From: Flavobacteriales bacterium UBA952
Lineage (GTDB): Bacteria; Bacteroidota; Bacteroidia; Flavobacteriales_D; Crocinitomicaceae
Length of the DNA: 64,000 nt
Direction: 5' to 3'
Assembly: GCA_002293185.1 (NCBI GenBank)
Contig: DBCS01000006.1
Coordinates: 21,116-85,115 of the forward strand
The notes beneath the pieces are model-generated. The model was not told the origin of the DNA. It searched no databases and worked only from the letters and a program-made list of their open reading frames with translations. The first letter of the stretch is position 1, and each line of letters opens with the position of its first letter. The position numbers and the translations under genes were made by a program. Below are positions 7,201 through 15,823 of the stretch, piece after piece.

Positions 7201-7653
7201 ATGAGAGTAGTAATTCAAAGGGTAAGTGAGGCCGCAGTGAATATCGACGGTACTAACGTTGGTAAAATCCAACAAGGTTTACTTATACTTCTAGGAATTG
7301 AAACTGAAGATCAAGAAGGGGATGCCGATTATTTGGTACAAAAAATCAGTAACCTACGGATATTCTCTGATGCAGAAGGCAAGATGAACCTCAGTATTCA
7401 AGACGTGGGCGGCCAGTTTTTGGTCGTGAGTCAGTTTACACTACACGCCGATACACGCAAGGGCAAGCGCCCAAGTTATATCAGGGCCGCACGCCCCGAA
7501 CAGGCTATTCCACTTTACGAATATTTCCTTTTAGAACTGCAGAAAACCGCCCCCTCACCGATTCAAACAGGTCAGTTCGGGGCCGACATGCAAGTTGCGT
7601 TGGTCAATGATGGGCCCGTAACCATCATTATCGATTCGAAGGGGGAATTATAA
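7201..7653 (+). CDS. dtd: D-aminoacyl-tRNA deacylase
   Basis: Dtd hydrolyses D-aminoacyl-tRNAs (and Gly-tRNA-Ala) to keep D-amino acids out of protein. The 150-aa protein begins with the conserved MRVVIQRVSEA and carries both active-site signatures, SQFTL (77-81) and NDGPVT (136-141, the cross-subunit Gly-Pro motif). It sits 10 bp behind rsgA, and its last 6 bp overlap the convergent hydrolase gene. Confidence 0.96.
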   Translation: MRVVIQRVSEAAVNIDGTNVGKIQQGLLILLGIETEDQEGDADYLVQKISNLRIFSDAEGKMNLSIQDVGGQFLVVSQFTLHADTRKGKRPSYIRAARPEQAIPLYEYFLLELQKTAPSPIQTGQFGADMQVALVNDGPVTIIIDSKGEL

Positions 7654-8373
7654 ATAATTTTTTAGGACTTTCATCACTTCCTCCCCCGCCTCCACATGCG
7701 CCATATGGCCGCAATCTAGCAAAAAGATGCGCGGGCCTTTGATTTTTGCATCGAGTTCTTCCACACTGACTAAGCGGTCGAGTTTTCCGTGAATAAAAAT
7801 GAACTGCGCGGGGTTGTCGTTAACTAATGCTGTGTAATCTTCTCTTTCACGCATGGCAAGGGCTGCAAAAGCAATCGCATCAGGGCTCATCAAATTGGCC
7901 TCTTCCATCAAGGCTTCAATAAAAAGTGGATGAAGCTCAGGATTAGCAAACAAATTTGGGATAGCCTCTCGAATAAAATGAGACTTGGCTTTCGTGATAA
8001 TTGCAGCTACACGCAAGCGGTCTTGCTTTTTTTGTTCGGAATCTGACCAACAATTAGAATTGAGTAAAATCAGTTTTTGAAATCCGGGTTGTTGGCTTAG
8101 TTCTAAACCAATATAGGCACCCATCGAATGACCAACAATAGTGAAATTTTGGATTTCAAGATGGACAAGCACTTTTTGAACTTCCTCGGCCATCGCATTC
8201 ATCGAAGGGCTTTGATCCAAAACTTCGGATTTTCCGTGTCCGGGTAAATCTATAAATAGAGTGGTAATTGGCAAATAGGAAAGCGGAAGCGCTTCCCACA
8301 TGGAAGAAGATTCCAAAAACCCATGCAGGAAAACCCAAACAGGGCCTTCTCCTTGAATTTGATAATGAAGCAT
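7648..8373 (-). CDS. Alpha/beta-fold hydrolase
   Basis: The 241-aa cytosolic hydrolase has the oxyanion-hole HGF (17-19), the nucleophile elbow GHSMG with Ser83, an acidic residue in IHGKLDRL and the catalytic His in the C-terminal DCGHMAHVE. It resembles the MhpC/BioH/esterase group. The substrate is unknown. It follows the Xaa-Pro aminopeptidase gene by 5 bp and is likely co-transcribed with it. Confidence 0.88.
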   Translation of the reverse strand: MLHYQIQGEGPVWVFLHGFLESSSMWEALPLSYLPITTLFIDLPGHGKSEVLDQSPSMNAMAEEVQKVLVHLEIQNFTIVGHSMGAYIGLELSQQPGFQKLILLNSNCWSDSEQKKQDRLRVAAIITKAKSHFIREAIPNLFANPELHPLFIEALMEEANLMSPDAIAFAALAMREREDYTALVNDNPAQFIFIHGKLDRLVSVEELDAKIKGPRIFLLDCGHMAHVEAGEEVMKVLKNYL

Positions 8374-8378
8374 AAAAA

Positions 8379-9671
8379 CTAGGCGTTCATCAAAGCTTCG
8401 ATTTCTTCTGCCTCGATTGGAATATTGCCCATTAAGTTGAAAGGTGCGCCACTAGCCTGAACCACGACGTCGTCTTCTAGGCGAATGCCCAAGCCTTCGG
8501 CTGGTATATAAATACCGGGTTCTACTGTAAATACCATATTGGCAGCAATTGGCTCATGCCACAAACCTACATCGTGGGTGTCTAGGCCCAAGAAATGTGA
8601 GGTGCCGTGCATAAAGTACTTTTTGTAGGCTGGCCAAGCAGGATCTTGATTTTTGATGTGGTCCATCGAAATCAAACCCAAGTTGACTAATTGTTCTTCC
8701 ATCAAAAGACCTACTTGCTTATGGTATTCAGCCATGATGGTTCCTGGTACCAACAATTTTGTCGCTTCATTTTTCACATGAAGCACGGCATTGTAAACCG
8801 CTTTTTGACGTGGAGTAAAACGGCCATTTACGGGAATACAACGCGTGAGGTCTGAACTATAGTTAGCGTATTCCGCACCTACATCGAGTAGAATAAGGTC
8901 ACCATCTTGACACTGCTGATTGTTTTCGATGTAGTGCAATACGCATGCATTTTTACCCGAAGCAATGATTGGTGTATAGGCAAAGCCTTTTGAACGCTTG
9001 CGTAAAAACTCATGAGCCAATTCGGCCTCAATTTCATATTCCCAAACACCTGGTTTGATGAAGCCCAATAATCTGCGGACACCTGCTTCGGTGATGTTGC
9101 AGGCCGTTTGCATAAGCTCAAGCTCAATTTGATGTTTGATCGAGCGGATTTTGTGCATGATAGGCGCAGCCTTATGAACTTGGTGCGCAGGGTAGTCTTG
9201 CTTGACTTGTTTGATAAAGCGGTCTTCACGAGTTTCAACTTCAGTATTGGCACGAAGGTGCTCATTGGTGTTTAAGTAAATGCCATGAGCCTCCGCCATG
9301 AGCTGCTTGAAAATCGTAGGAAATTGCTGTAGCCAATAAACGGTCTGAATACCTGACGTTTCAAATGCTGTTTGTTTGGTGAGTTTTTCTCCTTCCCAAA
9401 TGGCAATGAGTTCCGATGTTTCTTTTAAAAAGAGTACCTCACGGTGAGCCGGATTACTTGCATTAGGAAACAACACTAAAATTGATTCTTCTTGATCAAC
9501 ACCAGAGAGATACAGAATGTCGCGTTGCTGAGCAAAGGGCAGGGTACTGTCTGCTGATACCGGATAAATATCGTTGGAATTAAAAACAGCCAAAGTATTT
9601 GCAGCCATCTGGGCCGTAAAGTTTTGGCGATTGTTAATGTATAGTGATTTGTCGATGTGATCGTATTTCAT
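8379..9671 (-). CDS. pepP: Xaa-Pro aminopeptidase (M24B)
   Basis: This metallopeptidase removes N-terminal residues preceding proline. An N-terminal creatinase-like domain (about 1-160) is followed by the pita-bread domain with all five metal ligands in order: LLDVGAEY (Asp), SSDLTRC (Asp), HGTSHFLG (His), FTVEPGIY (Glu) and RLEDDVVV (Glu). The ATG at 9671 is chosen over the in-frame start at 9713 because the latter would run 22 bp into the upstream gene and the first 14 residues are not family-like. That leaves a 20-bp gap and a 430-aa product of normal size. Confidence 0.92.
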   Translation of the reverse strand: MKYDHIDKSLYINNRQNFTAQMAANTLAVFNSNDIYPVSADSTLPFAQQRDILYLSGVDQEESILVLFPNASNPAHREVLFLKETSELIAIWEGEKLTKQTAFETSGIQTVYWLQQFPTIFKQLMAEAHGIYLNTNEHLRANTEVETREDRFIKQVKQDYPAHQVHKAAPIMHKIRSIKHQIELELMQTACNITEAGVRRLLGFIKPGVWEYEIEAELAHEFLRKRSKGFAYTPIIASGKNACVLHYIENNQQCQDGDLILLDVGAEYANYSSDLTRCIPVNGRFTPRQKAVYNAVLHVKNEATKLLVPGTIMAEYHKQVGLLMEEQLVNLGLISMDHIKNQDPAWPAYKKYFMHGTSHFLGLDTHDVGLWHEPIAANMVFTVEPGIYIPAEGLGIRLEDDVVVQASGAPFNLMGNIPIEAEEIEALMNA

Positions 9672-9691
9672 AAGGCGTGTTTGTCGTAAAA

Positions 9692-10213
9692 TTAAGGGTT
9701 CTCTTTGAACCAACTGGAGTATAGCACATAATTATTGGCGATGCGTTGCACCTCCCCGGCAAATAATTCAGGGGTTAGGGTTTTGATCTTTTTGGCAGGA
9801 ATTCCGGCGTAGATACTCCAAGATGCTACGCGAGTACCCTCAGTGAGTACAGCACCTGCGGCAACAATAGAATTAGTTTCAATGTAACAGTTGTCCATGA
9901 CGATAGAACCCATGCCAATCAGTACGTTGTCTTCGATGGTACAGCCATGTACCAAAGCGTTGTGGCCAATGGAAACATTGTTGCCAATGTTGAGCTGGGT
10001 CTTTTCATAAGTGCAATGCAACACCGCTCCATCTTGGATATTGACTTTGTTACCCATTCGAATCGAATTGACATCGCCTCTGACGACAGCTGAAAACCAC
10101 ACCGAACATTGTTCGCCCATGATGACGTCACCTACTACAGTGGCATTTTCTGCCAAGAAACAATCGGGGCCAATTTGAGGAGTAAAACCTCTGCATGCTT
10201 TGATAAGTGCCAT
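9692..10213 (-). CDS. Gamma-carbonic anhydrase-like hexapeptide-repeat protein (YrdA/PaaY family)
   Basis: The 173-aa protein is built of left-handed beta-helix hexapeptide repeats (VVGDVIMG, VNIQDGAVLHC, VSIGHNALVHG, VLIGMGSIV) and a C-terminal helix. His residues in VLHC, IGHN and VHGC match the zinc ligands of the gamma class. Members are trimeric; some hydrate CO2 and many have unknown roles. The metal site looks intact, so enzymatic activity is possible. It precedes pepP by 20 bp on the same strand. Confidence 0.9.
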   Translation of the reverse strand: MALIKACRGFTPQIGPDCFLAENATVVGDVIMGEQCSVWFSAVVRGDVNSIRMGNKVNIQDGAVLHCTYEKTQLNIGNNVSIGHNALVHGCTIEDNVLIGMGSIVMDNCYIETNSIVAAGAVLTEGTRVASWSIYAGIPAKKIKTLTPELFAGEVQRIANNYVLYSSWFKENP

Positions 10214-10286
10214 AAAACAAAAGTACTAAAAGCCCTTGTAACTTAAAACGCAAACTTTCGTATAAACCGCGTTCTTATTTCTATTC

Positions 10287-11417
10287 ATGAAGCGTCTTTT
10301 TCAAAGCAAATGGTTTAAAATCCCTTATCAAATTGCGCTCTACGGTTTTGCGGCCTATGGGGTAGTTCTAGTTGGAGTTTTTGTTGCACTCAAGCTACGC
10401 CTCACCGACGACAAAGGCCTTGTTGACAGCAACAACCGCTATTTTCAAGAAATGCACGACAAATACAACCAAGACTTCAAGGTAGATAGTACCTCTTTGA
10501 TCAAATATCGAAATGAAATCTTGCAACGGATCAATTTGGTTAATGAATATTATCCAAAAAATGCGCGGGTCATTCTCGAAGCGTGGTCGCAGTCCAAATC
10601 TGAAAAAATTGCCCTGCAGATGCTTGCCGCTCTAGACCTCAAGCTCAAAGACAACAAAACCTATCAAAAAAGACTGCGTGAAATCCTATCCAAAAGCAAC
10701 AATCAGAACATGGCCAAAGGTGGTAATGCTTTTGAATGGATGAATTTCATTGAGTGGTCTTATTTTAAGGAAGCCGTAACCAAAGATAAAAAGTACATCG
10801 ACTCCGCAGCGTTGGCCTGTGGTGTTGAGCCTCGAATGATTGTGGCCTGTTTGGTGGGTGAGCAAGTCAGACTTTTTAACTCGAGAAGAGAGCGCTTTAA
10901 GAATGTAGTGGCCCCACTCAAAACACTGGCTCTTGAAACCAACTTATCCTACGGTGTAACTGGCATCAAAGAGCGCACCGCGCAAAATATCGAATATTAC
11001 CTCAAAGACCCTAAGAGCCCTTATTATTGCGGCATCAAATATGAGCACATTCTCGATTACGACTCAACCATCAACTATAACAACCAGCACAACGACACCA
11101 TGAACTTGCGCGTAAAGCGCTTGGTTCAGTACAAAGACCACTACTATTCTTACCTCTATGCGGGTATTTTCATACGCCAAATTGCTACTCAGTGGCAAAA
11201 AGCAGGCTACCCCATCGACGACCGTCCAGAAATCTTGGCCTCCATATTCAACCTTGGTTACAATAAATCCAAGCCCAAAAAATACCCATCCGTGGGTGGC
11301 TCCAATTTCATGATCCGCGACAAAGAATACACTTTCGGGGGCGTAGCCTACGACTTCTATTATTCTGGCGAATTATTAGAAGCATTCCCGTATGCGGAGG
11401 TGAAGATTAGTAAGTAA
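10287..11417 (+). CDS. Membrane-anchored protein with lysozyme-like domain, function unknown
   Basis: The 376-aa protein has one N-terminal membrane segment (about residues 14-36), a helical linker, then a conserved-looking C-terminal domain from about 165. That domain has CGVEPRMIVACLVGEQVRLF, SYGVTGIKERTAQNIE, a W and G-rich helix and YPSVGGSNFMIRDKEYTFGG. The arrangement (a Glu inside a hydrophobic helix, followed by SYG and a GG-containing beta turn) recalls lysozyme/lytic-transglycosylase-like proteins. Glu in VGEQVR would be the candidate catalytic acid. This resemblance is from memory of family patterns, not an alignment. Its end overlaps the convergent gene by 11 bp. Confidence 0.6.
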   Translation: MKRLFQSKWFKIPYQIALYGFAAYGVVLVGVFVALKLRLTDDKGLVDSNNRYFQEMHDKYNQDFKVDSTSLIKYRNEILQRINLVNEYYPKNARVILEAWSQSKSEKIALQMLAALDLKLKDNKTYQKRLREILSKSNNQNMAKGGNAFEWMNFIEWSYFKEAVTKDKKYIDSAALACGVEPRMIVACLVGEQVRLFNSRRERFKNVVAPLKTLALETNLSYGVTGIKERTAQNIEYYLKDPKSPYYCGIKYEHILDYDSTINYNNQHNDTMNLRVKRLVQYKDHYYSYLYAGIFIRQIATQWQKAGYPIDDRPEILASIFNLGYNKSKPKKYPSVGGSNFMIRDKEYTFGGVAYDFYYSGELLEAFPYAEVKISK

Positions 11418-11709
11418 GAGGAGCCAGCAAAGACAGGATTTTTTCCATTTCTGACTTTGAAATCCGAAACGAGAGTTTACATTTTTCTGAAAGGTCATGA
11501 CTGATAATCTGTACCCTTTCTCTCTTTAAGAGGTCCATCACTAAATGTATTTTCTCATATGCAAATGAGATATCTAGTTCAATCTCCTCCTCTTTTTCAA
11601 TAATCATCGCTGCTTCTGAGGCTACAGGCACTGCAAAAGCCAAGAACTTAGAGCCTTTTTCTTTGTAGAATCCTTCGCTAAGTGCTTTTATAGTCTGATA
11701 GCTTGCCAC
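11407..11709 (-). CDS. YigZ/IMPACT-family protein with internal deletion
   Basis: The N-terminal ~33 residues (SYQTIKALSEGFYKEKGSKF, then LAFAVPVAS) match the start of YigZ/IMPACT-family proteins. From about residue 45 (ELDISFAYEKIHLVMDLL, then VQIISHDLSEKCKLSF) it matches the C-terminal DUF1949-like domain. The roughly 100 residues between, which in the family form the conserved IMPACT core with the HHCYAYR and NDDGEPSGTAG signatures, are absent although the frame is kept. Family proteins are ~200 aa; this one is 100. The start codon is GTG. It is either a non-functional deletion remnant or a minimal two-piece derivative. Confidence 0.7.
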   Translation of the reverse strand: MASYQTIKALSEGFYKEKGSKFLAFAVPVASEAAMIIEKEEEIELDISFAYEKIHLVMDLLKRERVQIISHDLSEKCKLSFRISKSEMEKILSLLAPLTY

Positions 11710-11746
11710 TTGGCAAAACTACGGGCATTATCCTTAATTTAGTGCT

Positions 11747-13105
11747 ATGCTAAAGAAATTAACGGGAATTATACTTTTACTTAGCGGCCTTTGGGCCTGC
11801 GATGATGATCCTATTACGCCACCCCCAGCAACAGGGCCTCAACAATACGGCGTGCCGTTGGTCTCTGTTCCTCCTACAGATCAGGCAACCATTTATGAAG
11901 TGAATTTGCGTGCTCAGTCCTCCGAAGGAAACCTACAAGGTGTCATATCCAAATTACAACATATCAAAGACCTTGGCACGAATGTAATTTGGCTGATGCC
12001 CATTTACGAACAGGGCATTATAAACAGCGTCAATTCTCCTTACTGTATCAAAGATTATACGAAGGTGAGCCCCGAATACGGAACACTTTCAGACTTACGC
12101 GCTTTGACCGATCAAGCACATGCGCTCGGAATGGCTGTCATTTTAGACTGGGTAGCCAATCACACTTCATGGGATCATCCATGGATTACCGAACACCCAG
12201 AATGGTATAGTAAAAATAGTGCCGGACAAATCATTATTCCACCAGGCACCAACTGGAACGACGTTGCCGACCTCAATTTTGATCAAGTTGCCATGCGCAA
12301 GGCTCAAATAGATGCGATGAAATACTGGGTCCTCGAAGCCAATGTGGATGGCTTTCGTTGTGATTATGCCGATGGTGTTCCATATACTTTTTGGCAGGAT
12401 GCAATTACACAACTTCGGGCGCTTCCCAACCGCGATTTATTGATGTTAGCAGAAGGAACAAGGACAGATCATTACCAAGCAGGGTTCAACCTCACCTATG
12501 GTTGGAACTACTACGGGGCATTAAAAAATGTTTGGACCGGAAGCTCCACAAGTACCTTGACCAGCAGCCACCAAACTGAATTTAGTAATATCCCTTCCGG
12601 GAAAAGTAAAATTAGGTTTACCACCAACCACGATGAATCTGCATGGGATGCATCTCCAATGAGCTTGTTTAATGGCAAAAATGGTGCACTTGCTGCGAGC
12701 GTTGTGAATATTTTTTCAGGAGGAGTTCCACTTCTCTACACGGGTCAAGAAGTTGGAAAAACAGGTACCACACCTTTTTTCTCAAATGCCACCATTAATT
12801 GGACAGCCAACCAAGATATGCTCGCTACCTATCAAAAGTTCTATAGCATATTTCATGCAAATGCTGCTGCCAGAAGTCAAGCCATTTCAGCATATCAACT
12901 CTCTAATGACCTCATTTGTTGGAAGAAAACAAGTGGGACATCCTCAGTATTGATTCTCGTGAACGTCAGAAATAACACCATTAATGTCAATTTACCCCCT
13001 ATTCTTGCGGGTAATTTTCTAAATTTAATCACCAACCAAAATGAAACCGTTGGCACAAGCCTTTCGTTAACGCCATATGCGTATAAAATTTATGCAATGA
13101 ATTAA
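11747..13105 (+). CDS. Alpha-amylase family (GH13) lipoprotein
   Basis: The signal sequence ends in a lipobox (LWAC, lipidated Cys18) followed by DDD, so the protein is anchored in the envelope, possibly at the surface. The GH13 barrel shows DWVANH (134-139), the nucleophile Asp206 in DGFRCDYAD, the acid/base Glu236 in LAEGTR and the third catalytic Asp296 in TTNHDE, so all three carboxylates are present. A small C-terminal beta domain ends the 452-aa chain. It should hydrolyse or transfer alpha-1,4-glucans. No Sus-type transporter lies nearby, which sets it apart from classical starch loci. The DUF456 gene follows after 3 bp. Confidence 0.92.
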   Translation: MLKKLTGIILLLSGLWACDDDPITPPPATGPQQYGVPLVSVPPTDQATIYEVNLRAQSSEGNLQGVISKLQHIKDLGTNVIWLMPIYEQGIINSVNSPYCIKDYTKVSPEYGTLSDLRALTDQAHALGMAVILDWVANHTSWDHPWITEHPEWYSKNSAGQIIIPPGTNWNDVADLNFDQVAMRKAQIDAMKYWVLEANVDGFRCDYADGVPYTFWQDAITQLRALPNRDLLMLAEGTRTDHYQAGFNLTYGWNYYGALKNVWTGSSTSTLTSSHQTEFSNIPSGKSKIRFTTNHDESAWDASPMSLFNGKNGALAASVVNIFSGGVPLLYTGQEVGKTGTTPFFSNATINWTANQDMLATYQKFYSIFHANAAARSQAISAYQLSNDLICWKKTSGTSSVLILVNVRNNTINVNLPPILAGNFLNLITNQNETVGTSLSLTPYAYKIYAMN

Positions 13106-13108
13106 TCA

Positions 13109-13579
13109 ATGGAAACACTCTGGATAATTTTCGGTTTTATTTTGATTTTAACAGGGCTCATTGGTAGCTTTTTACCAGTAATCCCTGGCCCACCTATTTC
13201 ATATGGGGGTCTACTCCTGCTTCATTTTTTTGGTGGGCAAACGTTTTCTAAAACTATATTAATCACCTATGCACTGCTATCCGTGCTATTGCTTTTTTTG
13301 GATTATTACTTACCCATCTGGACAACCAAAAAATTTGGTGGCAGTAAGGCCGGTCAATGGGGTGCCACAATAGGTGTATTGGCTGGGCTTTTCGTCGGAC
13401 CCTGGGGAATTGTACTTGGCCCGCTTGTTGGCGCTTATATAGGTGAACTATTCATGGGCCGAAGCAATCAGGACGCCTGGCAATCTGCCAAAGGTGCATT
13501 CTTGGGTTTTTTGCTCGGTACCGGCCTCAAAATGATGCTCGTGGGTGCCATGTTGTGGACCGCCATCAATAGCATCTAG
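13109..13579 (+). CDS. DUF456 family membrane protein
   Basis: The 156-aa integral membrane protein has four to five hydrophobic segments and the family's glycine-rich signatures: GSFLPVIPGPPISYGGLLLL near residue 20-40, KFGGSKAGQWGATIG and GPWGIVLGPLVGAYIGEL in the middle. DUF456 proteins have no established function. It lies 3 bp after the GH13 gene and 24 bp before the ankyrin gene, suggesting a loose operon. Confidence 0.88.
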   Translation: METLWIIFGFILILTGLIGSFLPVIPGPPISYGGLLLLHFFGGQTFSKTILITYALLSVLLLFLDYYLPIWTTKKFGGSKAGQWGATIGVLAGLFVGPWGIVLGPLVGAYIGELFMGRSNQDAWQSAKGAFLGFLLGTGLKMMLVGAMLWTAINSI

Positions 13580-13603
13580 TTTTTGGCTATATTTATACCC
13601 GCA

Positions 13604-14128
13604 ATGTTACGTTTCTTATTGATATTCCTGTGTTTAGCCAACTGTACTTTGGCACAAAATATATTTGACCTGGCACGAAATGGAACAGTCAAACAAATGC
13701 AGGCGCATCTCAAAAAGCATCCGGAAGAACTCCATTTGATTTCAGAACATGGTGCCAGCCCCTTTCTACTTGCGGCTTATCGTGGTAATAATGAGGTCGC
13801 TAAATTATTGCTTCAAAAAGGTGCAGATATCCATTATTGCTACCCTGAAGGTTCTGCTATTTACGCGCTCATCTATAAAAATAATCTTGAACTTTTGGAT
13901 ATGCTGCTTCAAAAAGGCGTCAATCCAAACGACACCTGTCAGTTTGAACAACTAGGTTACCCATTACATTTTGCTCTATCTTTACAACGCATAGAGGTCA
14001 TTCAATTGCTGCTTCAGTACAATTTAGACCTTTCTATTCAAGATCCACAAGGAAGGTCGGTGGCGCAATTATTAGCGCTTTACAATAATCCTAAACTGAA
14101 CGAATTAATTTATACACATGAAAAATAG
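13604..14128 (+). CDS. Secreted ankyrin-repeat protein
   Basis: I chose the ATG at 13604 over an in-frame TTG at 13583; it begins a good signal peptide (MLRFLLIFLCLANCTLAQ). The remaining ~155 residues hold about four ankyrin repeats (HGASPFLLAAYRGNNEVAKLLLQ is the clearest, then KGADIHYC and KGVNPNDT). It is a protein-binding scaffold probably in the periplasm; the partner is unknown. Its 3' end overlaps the next gene by 11 bp. Confidence 0.85.
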   Translation: MLRFLLIFLCLANCTLAQNIFDLARNGTVKQMQAHLKKHPEELHLISEHGASPFLLAAYRGNNEVAKLLLQKGADIHYCYPEGSAIYALIYKNNLELLDMLLQKGVNPNDTCQFEQLGYPLHFALSLQRIEVIQLLLQYNLDLSIQDPQGRSVAQLLALYNNPKLNELIYTHEK

Positions 14129-15821
14129 TTTCATCCTTTTTACACTTTTGTTGCTCTCATTTGCAACGCTGCGTGCACAGACCTACACAACTGGCGTTGT
14201 TAATTTGAGTAGTACCAGTGGCCTAGCCATGACTGCAAAAATTGACGTGGGCACGCAGGTAACGCTCACCTTAACAGGGCCTGCTGGTCGATGGTTTGCA
14301 CTTGGTTTCGATGCGAGTTCTATGACCAACGATACTGACGTCGTGGGCGTTCATAGTGCAGGTACACTTTCTGCATTTGATTGTATGCTAATTGGTTTTG
14401 CTGCACCCGTTACAGATGCCCAGCAAAACTGGACAATCACATCTGATGCCGTTAGTGCAGGCACCAGAACCATCATTGCAACAAGAGCCCTCAATACCGG
14501 CGATGCCAATGACTACGTGTTTCCGTCTACACCTAATTTCATTAGTTTAATTTGGGCGCGCTCGGGTTCAACTAGCTTTAGCTATAGCAACCATGGAGGC
14601 TCTAATCGTGGAAGTACTTCGGCAAGTTTTACGTTTGTTCCGCCACCAGCACCTCCTGCAGCGCCAACAGGTGCAGCTAGCCAGACCTTTTGTTCGGGGG
14701 CAACAGTCGCGCAATTGAATGCAACGGGCACTGCTGTTCAATGGTACGCCACCCCAACAGGTGGTAGCCCATTGGCAAATACCACTTTATTAATAAACGG
14801 ATCTACATACTACGCCACTCAAACCGTAAATGGCTTAGTATCTGTTAACCGATTAGCCGTAACGGTGACCATCAACACTGCGCCAAATGCACCAAGTTCC
14901 ATTAATGGCCCATTGCATTTTTGTGCTAATTCACTTGGTCAGTCCTATTCAATTGGGAGTGTGCCCGGAGCTACATCTTATGTCTGGACTACACCTACCG
15001 GTTCAACTGGTTCTAGTACAAATAACAATATCAGTCTGCTTTTCAATCCGAGCTTTCAGAATGGCGTACTCTCTGTTACTACGCAAAATAATTGCGGACA
15101 AAGTAGTCCAGCAAGCATTACAATAGCCCAACATTTACCATCCAATACCACATTAAACATCAGTACGTGTAATCCATACACCTTCGACGGACAAACATAC
15201 GCTCAAAGTGGAACCTACAGCTATCTAGGCACAACCATTTGGGGCTGTGATTCCGTTGTTGTGCTTAATTTAACTATACACAATACCTCTACAATGACTC
15301 AAACGGAAAGTGCTTGTGGTAGTTATTCTTGGAATGGCCAAAGTTACTTCAATAGCGGATTTTACTCCGACACTTTACAAACTTCAAGCGGCTGCGATTC
15401 AATAATCAATTTAGACCTTACCGTACATCCAATCGTGTCTCAAAGTTTCGATACAACCGTACTTGACTTATTTGTTTGGAATGGAATTGAATATGCAACG
15501 TCAGGAACCTACACGCAATTTTTTAGCTCAATTCATGGTTGTGACAGTTCTGTTACTTACAATGTAACCATTGAAGACAGCGGTTTAAATCATAACATTC
15601 CAACTACACTCAAATTAAGCCCGAATCCGATCGGAGTTGGTCAAGCCATGCAAATAATTGGACTTGAAGCCACCTTAACTTATGAAATAATTAATCAAGA
15701 AGGCAAAGTGGTCCAATTTGGCCAAACAAATGGCCAAATTTTGCTCAATAAAGAATTGGAACGCGGCGCCTATTTTCTAAAAATTGCTGCACAGTCCTTA
15801 CCGCTTCTCATTGCACTATAA
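14118..15821 (+). CDS. Large T9SS-secreted protein with DOMON-like and GCDS-repeat modules
   Basis: The signal peptide ends at RAQ (about 21). Residues ~22-175 look like a DOMON-type beta sandwich (GRWFALGFDASSM, then DVVGVHSAG), a fold that in other proteins binds haem or sugars. Two Ig/PKD-like domains follow to about 345. Three ~48-residue repeats then appear with the pattern C-x2-Y-x-WNG-x2-Y-x2-SG-x-Y...GCDS...L-x-LT. The tail (LSPNPIGVGQ ... GAYFLKIA) is a T9SS sorting domain. It is predicted to be exported and attached to or released from the surface. It overlaps the ankyrin gene by 11 bp and ends 2 bp before the convergent carotenoid gene. Confidence 0.85.
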   Translation: MKNSFILFTLLLLSFATLRAQTYTTGVVNLSSTSGLAMTAKIDVGTQVTLTLTGPAGRWFALGFDASSMTNDTDVVGVHSAGTLSAFDCMLIGFAAPVTDAQQNWTITSDAVSAGTRTIIATRALNTGDANDYVFPSTPNFISLIWARSGSTSFSYSNHGGSNRGSTSASFTFVPPPAPPAAPTGAASQTFCSGATVAQLNATGTAVQWYATPTGGSPLANTTLLINGSTYYATQTVNGLVSVNRLAVTVTINTAPNAPSSINGPLHFCANSLGQSYSIGSVPGATSYVWTTPTGSTGSSTNNNISLLFNPSFQNGVLSVTTQNNCGQSSPASITIAQHLPSNTTLNISTCNPYTFDGQTYAQSGTYSYLGTTIWGCDSVVVLNLTIHNTSTMTQTESACGSYSWNGQSYFNSGFYSDTLQTSSGCDSIINLDLTVHPIVSQSFDTTVLDLFVWNGIEYATSGTYTQFFSSIHGCDSSVTYNVTIEDSGLNHNIPTTLKLSPNPIGVGQAMQIIGLEATLTYEIINQEGKVVQFGQTNGQILLNKELERGAYFLKIAAQSLPLLIAL

Positions 15822-15823
15822 AA

